DNA from: Amoebidium appalachense
Taxonomy: Eukaryota; Ichthyosporea
Assembly (NCBI GenBank): GCA_963693365.1
Contig: CAVNZM010000004.1
Coordinates: forward strand, 6,634,001-6,698,000
DNA length: 64,000 bases
Reading direction: 5' to 3'
Shown here: positions 25,646 through 35,084 of the stretch, piece by piece
Numbering within the stretch: position 1 is the stretch's first letter
Layout: every line of letters starts with the position of its first letter
Program-made: the position numbers and the translations under genes
The notes under the pieces: model-generated
The model's database searches: none
What the model was told of the DNA's origin: nothing
What the model saw: only the letters and a program-made list of their open reading frames with translations

Positions 25646-26650
25646 TCATTCATCCTCGGTATGATCGGATTGTACATTCATATTTGGACGGAAAAGGAGA
25701 GAGGGACGAGATGTGTTATGGTACACAACCAGAGATACACCATTGTCGTCATCACCACTATTTTCACTTTCACTTTCACTTTCACTCTCGTCGTCTGACT
25801 CGCAATAGGCCAACGTACGCACACGTTCCAAACGCACATGTTCCTCCAAAGACTCCATCTCTACATACAAAGCAAGCGCATCACCACCACCACCACCACC
25901 CAAATCGTCACGACTACTCTTACGTCTTTTGACGGAGTCGCCAGAACAGCGTCGGCGAGGCAGACCACAACCAAAATGACACTCTTTCGGCTCGACGTTG
26001 TGATATCGCTTCAGACGCTGTTCGTTGTTGTACACGTCGCTTGTGAGTTTGGATTTCTGTGCCTGTAGCACTTTAATCTGACGAGAAAGGGCCCCAATCT
26101 CGTCCTTCTTCTGGGCATTCACGGCGGAGGTAGCGGCATACAAATACGAATACTCGGCCAACACACAACTGAAAACCTTCTTGTCTTCATCGGTCACAGG
26201 CCATGGGTCTTGGTCGTATAGAGCACTGTCACGATATGTCATGAACGCGATGCATTTGCCAACAACGTCATCCCAATCAGCTTTGTAGGAGCGATGTACT
26301 TCGACGTCGGGCGAAAAAATAGAATCGGCATCGATTTTTTTCAAACACAACCGGAAGTCACGAACACCAATTGTTGCTATACCAGAGGTGTCGAGGGTGA
26401 GATGTGCACAAACGTCGAGCAACTTATCCAACAAAAAATCGTATTCGTCAATCGAATCGACGACAGTTTCGTTAGTCACCGCGAGGACCTGTGCGTGATG
26501 CCACAATCTGGCAAGGGAAGGCAGGGAAACCCGCATGTTGCTTTGCATGCTCGGGTCACGCTTGTCGGAGGGTCTTGTTTCCAGTGCATCAAAGAAATCA
26601 ATAATAACCCGAAAAGTCCCGGAGACACGAGCATAGCGAATAGAAGCCAT
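25646..26650 (-). CDS. unknown protein with coiled coil and acidic Ser-rich tail
   Basis: An intronless 334-residue ORF starting at the ATG at 26650; the frame runs on upstream only from a GTG. I do not recognise the family. Residues 190-230 (SRQIKVLQAQKSKL and around) look like a coiled coil. A Cys-rich patch (CHFGCGLPRRRC) and a basic stretch (KRRKSSR) follow, then six Gly, and near the end an Asp/Glu/Ser repeat (SDDESESESESE). A basic patch beside an acidic tail would suit a DNA- or virion-associated protein, but that is a guess. It is the leftmost gene of the dense island. Confidence 0.65.
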   Translation of the reverse strand: MASIRYARVSGTFRVIIDFFDALETRPSDKRDPSMQSNMRVSLPSLARLWHHAQVLAVTNETVVDSIDEYDFLLDKLLDVCAHLTLDTSGIATIGVRDFRLCLKKIDADSIFSPDVEVHRSYKADWDDVVGKCIAFMTYRDSALYDQDPWPVTDEDKKVFSCVLAEYSYLYAATSAVNAQKKDEIGALSRQIKVLQAQKSKLTSDVYNNEQRLKRYHNVEPKECHFGCGLPRRRCSGDSVKRRKSSRDDLGGGGGGDALALYVEMESLEEHVRLERVRTLAYCESDDESESESESENSGDDDNGVSLVVYHNTSRPSLLFRPNMNVQSDHTEDE

Positions 26651-26742
26651 TGTGAACCCGTTAACAAGAACGATTCCAAACAGACTTACAAACACAATCA
26701 AACACCGAAATTTTGTGTCGCTACATGTCACGGTTCGTAGAC

Positions 26743-27064
26743 GATGGAAAACAGAAAAAAAAAATCTCTTCTAAAAAGGGACGCTTACAACACGGCTCGT
26801 TCACGATGGAAAACAGAAAAAAAAAATCTCTTCTAAAAAGGGACGCTTACAACACGGCTCGTTCACGATGGAAAACAGAAAAAAAAAATCTCTTCTAAAA
26901 AGGGACGCTTACAACACGGCTCGTTCACGATGGAAAACAGAAAAAAAAATCTCTTCTAAAAAGGGACGCTTACAACACGGCTCGTTCACGATGGAAAACA
27001 GAAAAAAAAATCTCTTCTAAAAAGGGACGCTTACAACACGGCTCGTTCACGATGGAAAACAGAA
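26743..27064. repeat. 62-bp tandem repeat, five full units
   Basis: Unit starts GATGGAAAACAG, then an A-run, TCTCTTCTAAAAAGGGACGC and CACGGCTCGTTCAC; exact period 62 (starts at 26743, 26805, 26867 and so on) with variation only in the A-run length. It lies immediately upstream of the minus-strand gene at 26650, so it could be regulatory. Confidence 0.95.
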
Positions 27065-27380
27065 GGCTTCTGCGACGCGAAGAGTCCTTATAAACATCTG
27101 CATTAGCGCAACCACCAAAACGAACCAATGCGCATCACGTAGGGTTCAACTCAGCAAGAAACATAGCAAATCAAAACAATGCTTTAATTTCGCTTGGCCA
27201 ATTAAAGGGCTCGCCTTTCACGTTTTTTGGAGTGTATTATTTCGTCTGGCCAATCAAGTGGCCTCGCGTTTCGCTTTGCAAAAAAAAAAATAAAGTTCGC
27301 CGAGTGAACAACCAACCAAACCACGCAAAAAGCACGCCACCACACATGCTTCCCATTATGGTGACTACCGCGGCGTTCGG

Positions 27381-27606
27381 GACCAATCAGATCAGCGGTC
27401 AAACCACGCGAACCAATCAGATCAACGGTCAAACCCGGCGGACCAATCAGATCAGCGGTCAAACCGGCGGACTAATCAGATTAGAGGTCAAACCGGGCGG
27501 ACTAATCAGATCAGAGGTCAAACCGGGCGGACCAATTAGATCAGCGGTCAAACCACGCGAACCAATCAGATCAGAGGTCAAACCGGGCGGACCAACCAGA
27601 TCCGAT
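27381..27606 (+). promoter_or_regulatory. CCAAT-bearing 30-bp tandem repeat array
   Basis: Seven to eight units of about 30 bases, each ACCAATCAGATCAGCGGTCA plus AACCGGGCGG with small changes. Most units carry a CCAAT pentamer, the core of an NF-Y site. The array ends about 100 bases before the ATG at 27705, where an upstream activating region would be expected. Confidence 0.7.
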
Positions 27607-27704
27607 TTAGATACGGATCGAAAAAAAAAGGCCCAGGCGGTGCTGTGAAGGGTCGTATCGCGCGACAGACACAGCCTTCCTCTTTTTATTGGTACAAGTG
27701 CACA

Positions 27705-27974
27705 ATGTGGCCTTGGGTAGTCGCGTCCGCCATCTCATTCGTCCTGTTCTGGTTGACGCTGATATCATGTGACGTTCATAGAATAAACAGATCACTGAAG
27801 CAAAAAACCGGGCCCCACCCAATACTGGACCCATTGTGCGACAACTTCATGATTCGCTGGCTGTGGATACTGTTGCCACTAATGCTTGCATATACATACA
27901 CCACATCCACACAATTCACCGAGACGGAAACCACACAGAAAATACTTTCAGGTGCTACACCCGTATCAACTTGA
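27705..27974 (+). CDS. small membrane protein
   Basis: An 89-residue ORF starting MWPWVVASAISFVLFW. It has two hydrophobic segments, residues 2-22 and about 47-65 (WLWILLPLMLAYTYT), separated by a basic polar loop, with a Thr-rich tail. Family unknown; a small integral membrane protein is likely. It ends 20 bases inside the convergent minus-strand gene, showing tight packing. The CCAAT array lies just upstream. Confidence 0.55.
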   Translation: MWPWVVASAISFVLFWLTLISCDVHRINRSLKQKTGPHPILDPLCDNFMIRWLWILLPLMLAYTYTTSTQFTETETTQKILSGATPVST

Positions 27975-28302
27975 AACGACCCACCCCTTTGAAAGGTGGA
28001 TCCCACCAGGGCTCTCGCTTGGCAATCACCACGACTTCCGGTACACGAGATTGTGTTTTTGTCAAAACACCGACGAGTTCACCGACATTCCAACATATAT
28101 CTGGAATCGACAGGCTGCTCGCCAACGCGTTCACAACAAAGCGGCTTTTTTGATCCACTCCACATACTTGTGTAATCAAATCACTCGTCGCGGAAAGAAC
28201 CACAGTCCCAGAGTGAGCACGCGCGCTGCGCAGCATGTTGTCTAACCGCCCGCGATCTCCCACGTACCAATAACACCCTGGGTTGTACACTTCCACGTCC
28301 AT
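27955..28302 (-). CDS. unknown protein, 115 residues
   Basis: Starts MDVEVYNPGCYWYVGDRG at the ATG at 28302. No family recognised. It has a mixed alpha/beta look (GTVVLSATSDLITQV, PEVVVIAKREPWW) with no membrane segment or signal peptide. It is convergent with the small membrane protein gene and overlaps its last 20 bases. Confidence 0.5.
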   Translation of the reverse strand: MDVEVYNPGCYWYVGDRGRLDNMLRSARAHSGTVVLSATSDLITQVCGVDQKSRFVVNALASSLSIPDICWNVGELVGVLTKTQSRVPEVVVIAKREPWWDPPFKGVGRFKLIRV

Positions 28303-28484
28303 TTCACAAGGAAAAAGATTAAATTGACACGACAGACCAACGATCACTGGGTTTTATTGTTTATCAATATACAAATGACCAGATACAGTGCCACCGGTGA
28401 CCAGTCACCTGCATTTATTAGGACGAAACCCACAAGACCCCAAGCGGGCCTGGCCGCGGAGGGCAAATCCACGGCAAGCCGTCT

Positions 28485-29357
28485 TCAAAGTGCGTGTCCT
28501 ACATGGCCCGAGTTGTTCCACGGTGTCGGTCTTCTACGCAGTCTGCGAGGCAGGCCGAAGAACTCGGTTGTGCGGTTGCGGGCGTGGACGGTGTCCAACA
28601 CGGCGTCCCTTAGCGGCAGACCCGCGTTCTCGACCTGGACGATGACCCGCTCAAAGAACGGGTCGAGCCACTCGGCGGCCCAGTCGTCAAGCGCGGTGGT
28701 GAAGTCTTGAGCGGCCACAGCGCCGGGGGCCATCGAAACGGGGGCACCGTGCTCGATCCCGACGCGGTAGGCACCCTCTTGCAGGGTGGACGGAGGCGCG
28801 GCAGGCGATGGGGTAGTGCGTACGACGTCCTCAAACAGGAGGCTGGGCATGACCCAGTAGGGTTTCCTGGAGATGGCAGGCGCCACACCATCGACTTCAT
28901 CCAAGTCGGGATCCCCAAAAACGTTCCAGAAAACCCATCCGTCTCTGGTCGGCTTGGTGGCGTATATGGGGGGCAGTCGTTCACATCCGTAGCCATACCC
29001 CATGCCGGCCTCACTGTCGCTGAGCATGGTGTCGAATTCATAGTAGTATTCGCTGAGGGTCGGGTCGGTAACGGGGTGTCCGGGCTTGTACAGTTTGATG
29101 TAGCTGAGGATGGAACGTTCGTCGCGCTCATAACGAGTCATGCCATTTACACCAACACTCTGGACACTGATCTGTCCGTTTGACAGAATGGGAATAGCCA
29201 CCCTGTGTTCGTGGTCCCATCTCGGCTCACTTAGCCACGACCAATCCCGGCCATCGCCCGTGGATTCTGTAACGCATTCAAATTTGCGGTCTAGGTACCT
29301 CGTGAGCTCGTCCTCCGTGGCGATGCGGGTCAGTTCCATGCGCGCCGGCATTTTCAT
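28485..29357 (-). CDS. unknown protein, 290 residues
   Basis: ATG at 29357 (MKMPARMELTRI), with a second ATG at 29339. A clear TATAAAAG box on the minus strand at about 29419-29426 lies about 65 bases upstream. The product is soluble-looking, rich in Asp, Tyr and Trp in the first half (YYYEFDTMLSD) and ends in an Arg-rich stretch (LPRRLRRRPTPW). No family is recognised. The TATA box, lack of introns and a TTTATT (AATAAA on the coding strand) just downstream at about 28353 make it a real transcription unit of the island. Confidence 0.65.
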   Translation of the reverse strand: MKMPARMELTRIATEDELTRYLDRKFECVTESTGDGRDWSWLSEPRWDHEHRVAIPILSNGQISVQSVGVNGMTRYERDERSILSYIKLYKPGHPVTDPTLSEYYYEFDTMLSDSEAGMGYGYGCERLPPIYATKPTRDGWVFWNVFGDPDLDEVDGVAPAISRKPYWVMPSLLFEDVVRTTPSPAAPPSTLQEGAYRVGIEHGAPVSMAPGAVAAQDFTTALDDWAAEWLDPFFERVIVQVENAGLPLRDAVLDTVHARNRTTEFFGLPRRLRRRPTPWNNSGHVGHAL

Positions 29358-29414
29358 AACAGAGAATGTTCATGTGAAAGTGGAAATGCGAACTGGTGGC
29401 CTGTTCTTGTGTGG

Positions 29415-29430
29415 TAAGCTTTTATACCGG
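29415..29430 (-). promoter_or_regulatory. TATA box of the 290-residue gene
   Basis: The minus strand reads GGTATAAAAGCTT, about 60-65 bases before the ATG at 29357. The same GGTATAAA form precedes the gene starting at 36194. Confidence 0.6.
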
Positions 29431-29590
29431 ATGTCGCGCAAGCATCAAGCCAATCAGATTTCACACCCGTCAACCAATCAAGAACCAGATAAAGAGCAAA
29501 CACAAGATCCACCAATCGGAAATCAGAAGTCACATCCAAAGACCTTGCACCAATCAAAGCCACAACATCCCCCCTGATCTGTCGCCCTGC

Positions 29591-29881
29591 CTAGTTCTCT
29601 TTATTTTCCATGGGCGGCTCCGGCTCGTCATCGGGTTCTAACATCCTTTGCATGACAATCGCGGTCATGGCCTGGTTCTTGGGCACCCAGTGCTTGAACC
29701 CACACTTCCGCGCGAGCTCGTCGGGCAGGTCGATGTAGCCCTTCTCCGCGAGCTCCCTGGCGTAGCGCTGCTTCTCGCGCTCGGTGTGGCGTTGCGTTTC
29801 CTCTGTGGGCACAACCGTGGCCTGGATGACGGGGGCCTTGCCTGGCTCCTCCTTGAGCTTGTATTCCCAGCGATACGCCAT
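29591..29881 (-). CDS. unknown small charged protein, 96 residues
   Basis: Starts MAYRWEYKLKEEPGKAP at 29881. Highly charged, with a helical Arg/Glu-rich centre (TEREKQRYARELAEKGY) and an acidic Pro-rich tail. No family is recognised. AATAAA overlaps the last codons (AAAATAAAGAGAACTAG), typical of compact viral-type genomes where the poly-A signal overlaps the end of the gene. Confidence 0.55.
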   Translation of the reverse strand: MAYRWEYKLKEEPGKAPVIQATVVPTEETQRHTEREKQRYARELAEKGYIDLPDELARKCGFKHWVPKNQAMTAIVMQRMLEPDDEPEPPMENKEN

Positions 29882-29996
29882 ACGTGTGGCACCAATAAAA
29901 ATACAAACAGACGTTTATTGAGTTTGTGTGTTGTGAAGGCGGGGGCCAGCCCCGCGTGTGTGTAGTGAAATGTACATGGTGTGTGTGCGTGTGTGG

Positions 29997-30947
29997 TCAA
30001 GCCTGCGGCGCGCGTGCAAACAGGCCGTGTGCGACCTCGTAGAACTGGGCCGTTTCACCGACCCTCCACTTCTCGCCGGCGAGCTCGACGACGACGGGAT
30101 CGGACGTGATGGGGGTGATGAGGCGCGGACGAGGCGCGCCCTCCGTGTCCAAGGAGACGCTCGCAAAGCCCTCCATGACTAGGAAGGAGGGGTGCTCGGG
30201 AAGGCACATGCCGCGGACGCGCGGGTGGTAAGGACTTGCAACGATCCAGACGATGCACAGGTGGCGCAGCCTGCACAGGGTGCGGATAGCGCGCATGAAC
30301 GACGCGGTCCATACTGCGCGGACAGCGACCAGGGTCTCCATGTCGTAGGCGCGCCACGGGGTGAAGTGGTTCGTCATGGTCAGGCGCTGGACTGCGCGGA
30401 TGAAGAGCACGGGGGGCGCGGGGTCGGTGTAGGTGTCCTCGTCGTCGCTGGGCAGGTCGGTGTCGACGTGTGTGATGCGCACGGTCTTGCAGTTTGAGAT
30501 GCGACCGCGGACGAAGCACGCGGACAGCTGGACGGCAGAGGCGTTCGCGATGACGCCCTCGATGAACAGGTCACCGTAGAAGGTGACATCGACGGTCTCG
30601 AGCGCCGTGCAGGCGTCGAAGCCCACGAGGTGCAGTGCGGCGTCGGCCTCGAAGAGCTCTGACCTGTTGAGTTGGATCAGACGGTCGCCCTTCTCCGACT
30701 GGTCGTCCCATGCGCTCGTTATGCACAGGTGGCGGAGGCCGGGGGGCAGCTTGACGGTGATGGACTGGTTCAGATCGCGTGAGAAGAGGGCTACGATGTC
30801 CAGGGTGATCACCTCCATGGCGCTCCTGGTCGAGAAGTCGATCTTGACGGTGGGGTGGAACAGGTGCGCCCTGATGTTGGCTTCGAGGTCTGGGTTGTCG
30901 ACCTCCTCCTTGAGCAGAAAGTACGGTCCCTCGGTGATAAGCGCCAT
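29997..30947 (-). CDS. unknown protein with LRR/F-box-like hydrophobic repeats
   Basis: 316 residues from the ATG at 30947 (MALITEGPYFLL); sequence upstream in frame lacks a better start. Recurrent L-x-x-L-x-hydrophobic strings (GLRHLCITSAW, ALETVDVTFYGDL, AVQRLTMTNHF, RLRHLCIVWIV) are spaced about 25-50 residues apart, recalling irregular leucine-rich repeats of F-box proteins, but no clean motif is present. An acidic loop (DLPSDDEDTYTD) lies in the middle. A TTTATT just downstream (about 29913) gives a coding-strand AATAAA. Confidence 0.6.
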   Translation of the reverse strand: MALITEGPYFLLKEEVDNPDLEANIRAHLFHPTVKIDFSTRSAMEVITLDIVALFSRDLNQSITVKLPPGLRHLCITSAWDDQSEKGDRLIQLNRSELFEADAALHLVGFDACTALETVDVTFYGDLFIEGVIANASAVQLSACFVRGRISNCKTVRITHVDTDLPSDDEDTYTDPAPPVLFIRAVQRLTMTNHFTPWRAYDMETLVAVRAVWTASFMRAIRTLCRLRHLCIVWIVASPYHPRVRGMCLPEHPSFLVMEGFASVSLDTEGAPRPRLITPITSDPVVVELAGEKWRVGETAQFYEVAHGLFARAPQA

Positions 30948-31207
30948 TCTTGTGTCGGTTCCCGTGTTTGCCCGGTGAGATTCTTGGAGCCATTTTAATG
31001 GCCGTTGCCGCTTGGGATACGATGACGTCATCGCCCAATGGCGATTTCCGCCCAAGAGCGCCCATCCAATCCAATCAAGGACGTCCACGAGCACCCACCC
31101 AATCGGGAGGTGTCGTTACGTCATCATACCCGAGCCCGAAGATCGTGCGGACTTCCAGAGCACGGTGCACGTACGTACGTTCTCCAGAGCGTCCAATACA
31201 ATCCAAA

Positions 31208-32175
31208 CTAACGCGTGAGGAACCATGTGCTGTTGCTCGGATACGAAGCTAATTTGGAGTCGGCTTCGCCGACCGTCTTGAGCCATCCAACATTATCCTT
31301 GGTCGAGTAGTAGAAAGACTTGCAATTTGGGTCTGCGACGCACGCAATCTTCACTTCGTCCACCGATCCCTTTATCGACCGAATATCGCTACCGGCGTGT
31401 CCGACATCCAATCGCTGCACCCAATTGGGTCCGGACACCGGCTGGCCCGACTGCCAGAGCACGGTGCCGTTGGCGTCCCGCACGTAGGCGACGCCGTCGT
31501 TCTCCATTGTCAGGACCGCCGTGCCCACCTTCCCCTTGCGGTAGGTGTTTGACGCCCATATGACCGCACCCTTTGCGTCGTACACCACCAGATTGTTGTC
31601 TTCCTGCATGACGAGGGAGTAGGGCGAGCCATTCTTGTTGATCTTGTTGTGTGCCCAGAGGACCTTGTTGGTGCCGCGTTCGGCGACTATTGTGTTCCCG
31701 TCTGCCCCCTGCACCAGTTGGTACCGACCGTCGGGCGACACGACCTTCTCCCTGGTTGTGCTGGGCGCCACGATCTTGTTGCCGTTTCCCAGCATGCTCA
31801 TGGCCGGCGGATCTTCCTTCTTTACGACAACGGTGGGGGCGTTGGGGCAGGTGGGACAGTCGGGGCACTTCTCCTTGGGGGGGAGGTCGGGCAGGTCGGG
31901 CACGTGGGGCACTTTGTGGGGGCCAGGGTGGGGCACGTCGGACAGGTGGGGCAATCCGGGCACTTCTTTTCGGGGGGGCAGACCGGACAGCTGTTGCATA
32001 TGCCGCAGGGGCGCCTGCACTTGAGGGTGGTGATGTAGCGGATAAAGCGGGGCCTGTTGGCGTCGTACATGACGATGAGGACGAACAGGGCACACAGGCA
32101 CCACACCCAGGTAGACACGCTGGGGCGGCGAGGGAAAACCTGGGACGGAGGCAAGTCCATTTGGTAGACCCACAT
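31208..32175 (-). CDS. membrane-anchored B-lectin protein with Cys-Pro repeats (frameshift)
   Basis: From the ATG at 32175 (MWVYQMDLPPS) there is one membrane segment (VWCLCALFVLIVMYD, about residues 25-40), then a Cys-rich part with repeated CPxCPTCP tripeptides, then a bulb-type mannose-binding lectin domain with one canonical QxDxNxVxY site (MQEDNNLVVYD) and two degenerate ones. The end (CVADPNCKSFYY) resembles a PAN/apple segment. The frame changes within the seven-G run 31877-31883; one base more on that run makes the Cys-Pro repeat continuous with the lectin. Probably a surface or virion glycan-binding protein. The homopolymer indel may be an assembly error. Confidence 0.65.
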
Positions 32176-32613
32176 GAAAATCGCACACAGTCCTGTTTGG
32201 CAAGCTTTATTTGAGCGGCTCGCGGCGCAGCGCGGATGCCACGCGGGCGGTCCAGGCGCACCTGCCACGCAAGTTCGCGGCGAGGCCTCGTATGGAAGCG
32301 TCTGTGAGAACCACTCGCCCTTGTTAACGTCCCAGTAGCGGAGCCCGTTTTTCCTCGATACGTGGACCCGGGGGCAGCTGCGGCAGTCCGGGACGGTCTC
32401 GCTGTCGGCGTCGAAGCCCTCGGCGAGGTACTTGTCGTACAGCGCCTGTCCGCACGTGATTGCGTCGCAGCCCGCGTAGGGTCCAGGGTCGGGCAGTGGA
32501 CGACCTTCCATGGCCGCACGCAACGATCGCCACCCCGACGCCACCCGGTGCCGAGCCGCGATTGCAGCAAACGTCAGCGCGCATAGGACACACACAACCA
32601 GTACCAGATACAT
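32176..32613 (-). CDS. secreted or membrane-anchored Cys-containing protein
   Basis: Starts at the ATG at 32613 with a strong hydrophobic N-terminus (MYLVLVVCVLCALTFAAIAA), a signal peptide or anchor. A polar part with CDAITC and CRSCPR follows. No family is recognised. The frame has no stop before the next gene's ATG at 32175, so it could be one fusion protein with the lectin. A coding-strand AATAAA at 32211-32206, overlapped by a TAA in another frame (LKTAA-type end after REPLK), suggests instead a separate gene whose true stop is masked by an indel. Confidence 0.5.
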
Positions 32614-32659
32614 CACTGTGAGACACCAGCATTACGTCCAACCCCAAGACCGCGAGCGG

Positions 32660-34018
32660 CTATTTGATCCCAACTAGGACGGTGAAGCGACCGCCGACCC
32701 TGTACCCCATCTCATCCACGACGGCCACGCGCAGCCCCTCGACGTGCTCGAGCGACGTGGCGATCTGCGGCGACGCCTGTAGGTCTTCGCTGATGCCGCA
32801 GGCGGCGCCGTGGACACCCGCGGACACGATGCGGCCCTGCAGGCTTGTCTCGCCGTGCATGACGTTGACCAGCAGCGCGCCCCGAGGCGCCAGGGGAGGC
32901 GTGGACCCGACGATGCACTGGATGTTGTCTGCGGCGCAGGGAAGCTGTTGGTCGCCTTCGGCCACGGGGGCGTGGTCGCGGCCGTCGAAGTACCTTGCAA
33001 GCGGGGGCAACCCGCTGGTGAGGCTGTGACTGACGTGGCCGCCGACCTCGAAACCCAGGACGCGCGCAAGGCCGCGTGGGACATCGAGGGTGAACGTAGG
33101 GACAGTTGCATATGGGGCCCAGTGCTTGACGACGTCGGGTGTGAGTGTCTTGTGGTGGTGGATGCTGATGACCAGGCGATCGGGAATCGCCAGCTGCGAC
33201 GGGGACATAAACGAGTAGAGCGTGTGGTGGAACGGCCACTTGAAGCGGTTGTGGGGGTCACGCTCGTTTGCCAGCTCTCGCCATGCCCAAGGGTTCTCCC
33301 GATAGTGTATCTGCGCCAGCTGCAGCACCTCGTGGGCCAGGTGATCGGCGGGGCCCGAAGTGCGCGGCGCCCACCTGTCCTTTGCGAGGAAGTCTTCTTG
33401 GCGGGTCCATGCCTCGCCATTGCGCTCGGCGGCGGCCTTGATGACGGCCGTGTGTGTGACCTTTGCGTAGTACGGGACTGCATCCGGGAACACGTCGAGG
33501 AGGTCTGCGATGTCATCGATGTTATACGAGGGCTTGTAGCAATCGGCGATGGCCTGATCTAGACGGGCCTCCAGTTCAGCGCACAGGGCGCCGATTGTAT
33601 AGTGCCCGACCGGCAGGTAGATGTCTGCAGTCGAACGTGTCCACGAGCCCGGGTGGCGGCCATCTGGCGAGTTGAGGAACGACAGCCCCAGCACCAATCT
33701 GTTGGAGCCCTCTGACACGTCGTACACGGAATGCACCCTTGCGCCCTCGACGCGAACACCGTGGACCGAGCGGGGAGCGGAGAACTCTATCTTCAGCGGG
33801 CCACCATGTGTGTCGCCGCTGACAAAGTGGTATCGCCAGGGAGCCTGGGACGCTTGGGTCGGGGCGGGTGAGCTCCGGGCGGAGGCATCGCCTACCACTG
33901 ATATGCGGGACGGGGTTGGAAGTGCGGGTCCGTGGGGAAAGGCCCGTCGTGCCATGGCGGCGGAGAAGTCGATGTGTGAAGCCATGTCGTCGAGAATACG
34001 GGAGCGCGCCTTCGACAT
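32660..34018 (-). CDS. unknown 452-residue protein, possible virion structural protein
   Basis: ATG at 34018 (MSKARSRILDDM). No certain family. The body is rich in beta-type hydrophobic alternation and contains STADIYLPVGHYTIGALCAE, a pattern (strand, Gly-Tyr/His-Tyr, then helix with Leu-rich spacing) seen in minor capsid or penton-like proteins of adeno-like and polinton-like viruses. This is only a resemblance by eye. It is the longest ORF of the island and is uninterrupted. A structure prediction would decide whether a jelly roll is present. Confidence 0.6.
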   Translation of the reverse strand: MSKARSRILDDMASHIDFSAAMARRAFPHGPALPTPSRISVVGDASARSSPAPTQASQAPWRYHFVSGDTHGGPLKIEFSAPRSVHGVRVEGARVHSVYDVSEGSNRLVLGLSFLNSPDGRHPGSWTRSTADIYLPVGHYTIGALCAELEARLDQAIADCYKPSYNIDDIADLLDVFPDAVPYYAKVTHTAVIKAAAERNGEAWTRQEDFLAKDRWAPRTSGPADHLAHEVLQLAQIHYRENPWAWRELANERDPHNRFKWPFHHTLYSFMSPSQLAIPDRLVISIHHHKTLTPDVVKHWAPYATVPTFTLDVPRGLARVLGFEVGGHVSHSLTSGLPPLARYFDGRDHAPVAEGDQQLPCAADNIQCIVGSTPPLAPRGALLVNVMHGETSLQGRIVSAGVHGAACGISEDLQASPQIATSLEHVEGLRVAVVDEMGYRVGGRFTVLVGIK

Positions 34019-34043
34019 CCTACAGGTGGGTGAGCATAAAAGC

Positions 34044-34412
34044 TCAGTCCATGACTGTGCAGTTGCACTGCCAACGGGCCTTGGGTCCCGGGGCAGAAGG
34101 TGCGGGCGTCATGCTGGGTGGCCACACCAAAGTCTCGGGGGTAGTGGTGGGGGTGGCTGGGGACGGGGTGACGTCATCCTCGGAGGAAATCTGTGTCCCG
34201 GAGCCACTGGCGGGGAAGTCGAGTGGGACCTCATCGTCTGTCGGCGCGGGGATGCCGGGGGGCCAGACCGCAGGTGCGGTTTCAGCGACGGCCTCGGTGG
34301 CTGCGAGACTGGACGCGGGGCCGGTGCTTTGGTATATGCACTGTGGGGCAGCGAACGACCCGACGGCAAGGGCGAAGACGGCGTAGAGGTTGTTGAGCAT
34401 TACTTGTAGCAT
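34044..34412 (-). CDS. secreted or membrane protein with Pro/Thr-rich stalk
   Basis: 122 residues from the ATG at 34412 (a second ATG at 34400). The first 22 residues (NNLYAVFALAVGSFAAP) form a signal peptide. The rest is Pro/Ala/Thr/Ser-rich, mucin-like (SPATPTTTPETLVWPP) and ends with CNCTVMD. Family unknown. It starts 9 bases after the stop of the upstream gene (34421), so the two are tightly packed. Confidence 0.55.
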   Translation of the reverse strand: MLQVMLNNLYAVFALAVGSFAAPQCIYQSTGPASSLAATEAVAETAPAVWPPGIPAPTDDEVPLDFPASGSGTQISSEDDVTPSPATPTTTPETLVWPPSMTPAPSAPGPKARWQCNCTVMD

Positions 34413-34420
34413 ATAAAATT

Positions 34421-35017
34421 CTAGGCGCCGCGGAGGTCCAAGACGGCAAGAAACAACGTTATGGCAGGGAACGGGAACATGTCAAGACAGAGCCTGAAGC
34501 GCCAGAACCGCGCGATGCATATCGCAACATTGACACCCCGAAATCCATATTGGACGCCGAGGTCGTCCGTGTAGACAAACCACGAGGGCATCGGGATGAT
34601 TGGTAAACCGCCCAAGCCAAGCGAAGCGGCCACTCCCAGTTCGATACGGGCAGTGGGTAGCGAAGCGGGTGACCAATTTGTGTGGTTAGGTGTACGCGTG
34701 TTGATTCTTACGTTAGCGAGGCTTGGCCTCGGTAGTGCGTGTTTCGCGGCGGTCGTGGCTCCGGTCTGTGAATGTATGAAGACAAATTCTGAGGCATCGG
34801 CCCTGTCGTCGGTGAATGTGACGACGTTGTGATCCGGCAAAGCCTTCCAATACATACGCAGATCCCCGACGCGGGTGCACACATATGGGTCATCCCTCTG
34901 CCATGGCAGTGCCATGCCAGTCTGTTGGGTGTCTGCCAGATCGGGCGGCCAATCAGTTGGTTCGCTCAGCAGAGCCAGTTGCTTGCTAACGTATCGACCT
35001 GAATGAAGGATGTGCAT
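34421..35017 (-). CDS. unknown 198-residue protein with C-terminal hydrophobic segment
   Basis: ATG at 35017 (MHILHSGRYVSKQL). The N-terminal half is polar and aromatic (DRADASEFVFIHSQTG). The C-terminal end is hydrophobic (FPFPAITLFLAVLDL) and may be a tail anchor. No family is recognised. Confidence 0.55.
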   Translation of the reverse strand: MHILHSGRYVSKQLALLSEPTDWPPDLADTQQTGMALPWQRDDPYVCTRVGDLRMYWKALPDHNVVTFTDDRADASEFVFIHSQTGATTAAKHALPRPSLANVRINTRTPNHTNWSPASLPTARIELGVAASLGLGGLPIIPMPSWFVYTDDLGVQYGFRGVNVAICIARFWRFRLCLDMFPFPAITLFLAVLDLRGA

Positions 35018-35084
35018 ATCGTGTGGGGGCTAACAAGACCTAGGCATTTTATTGTGCCACAAGCAAGGGCCAGTGCGTACACGC

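Noticed and set aside
26713-26898. Lys-rich frame over the 62-bp repeat
   Set aside because: Period-driven translation of the A-run in each unit.
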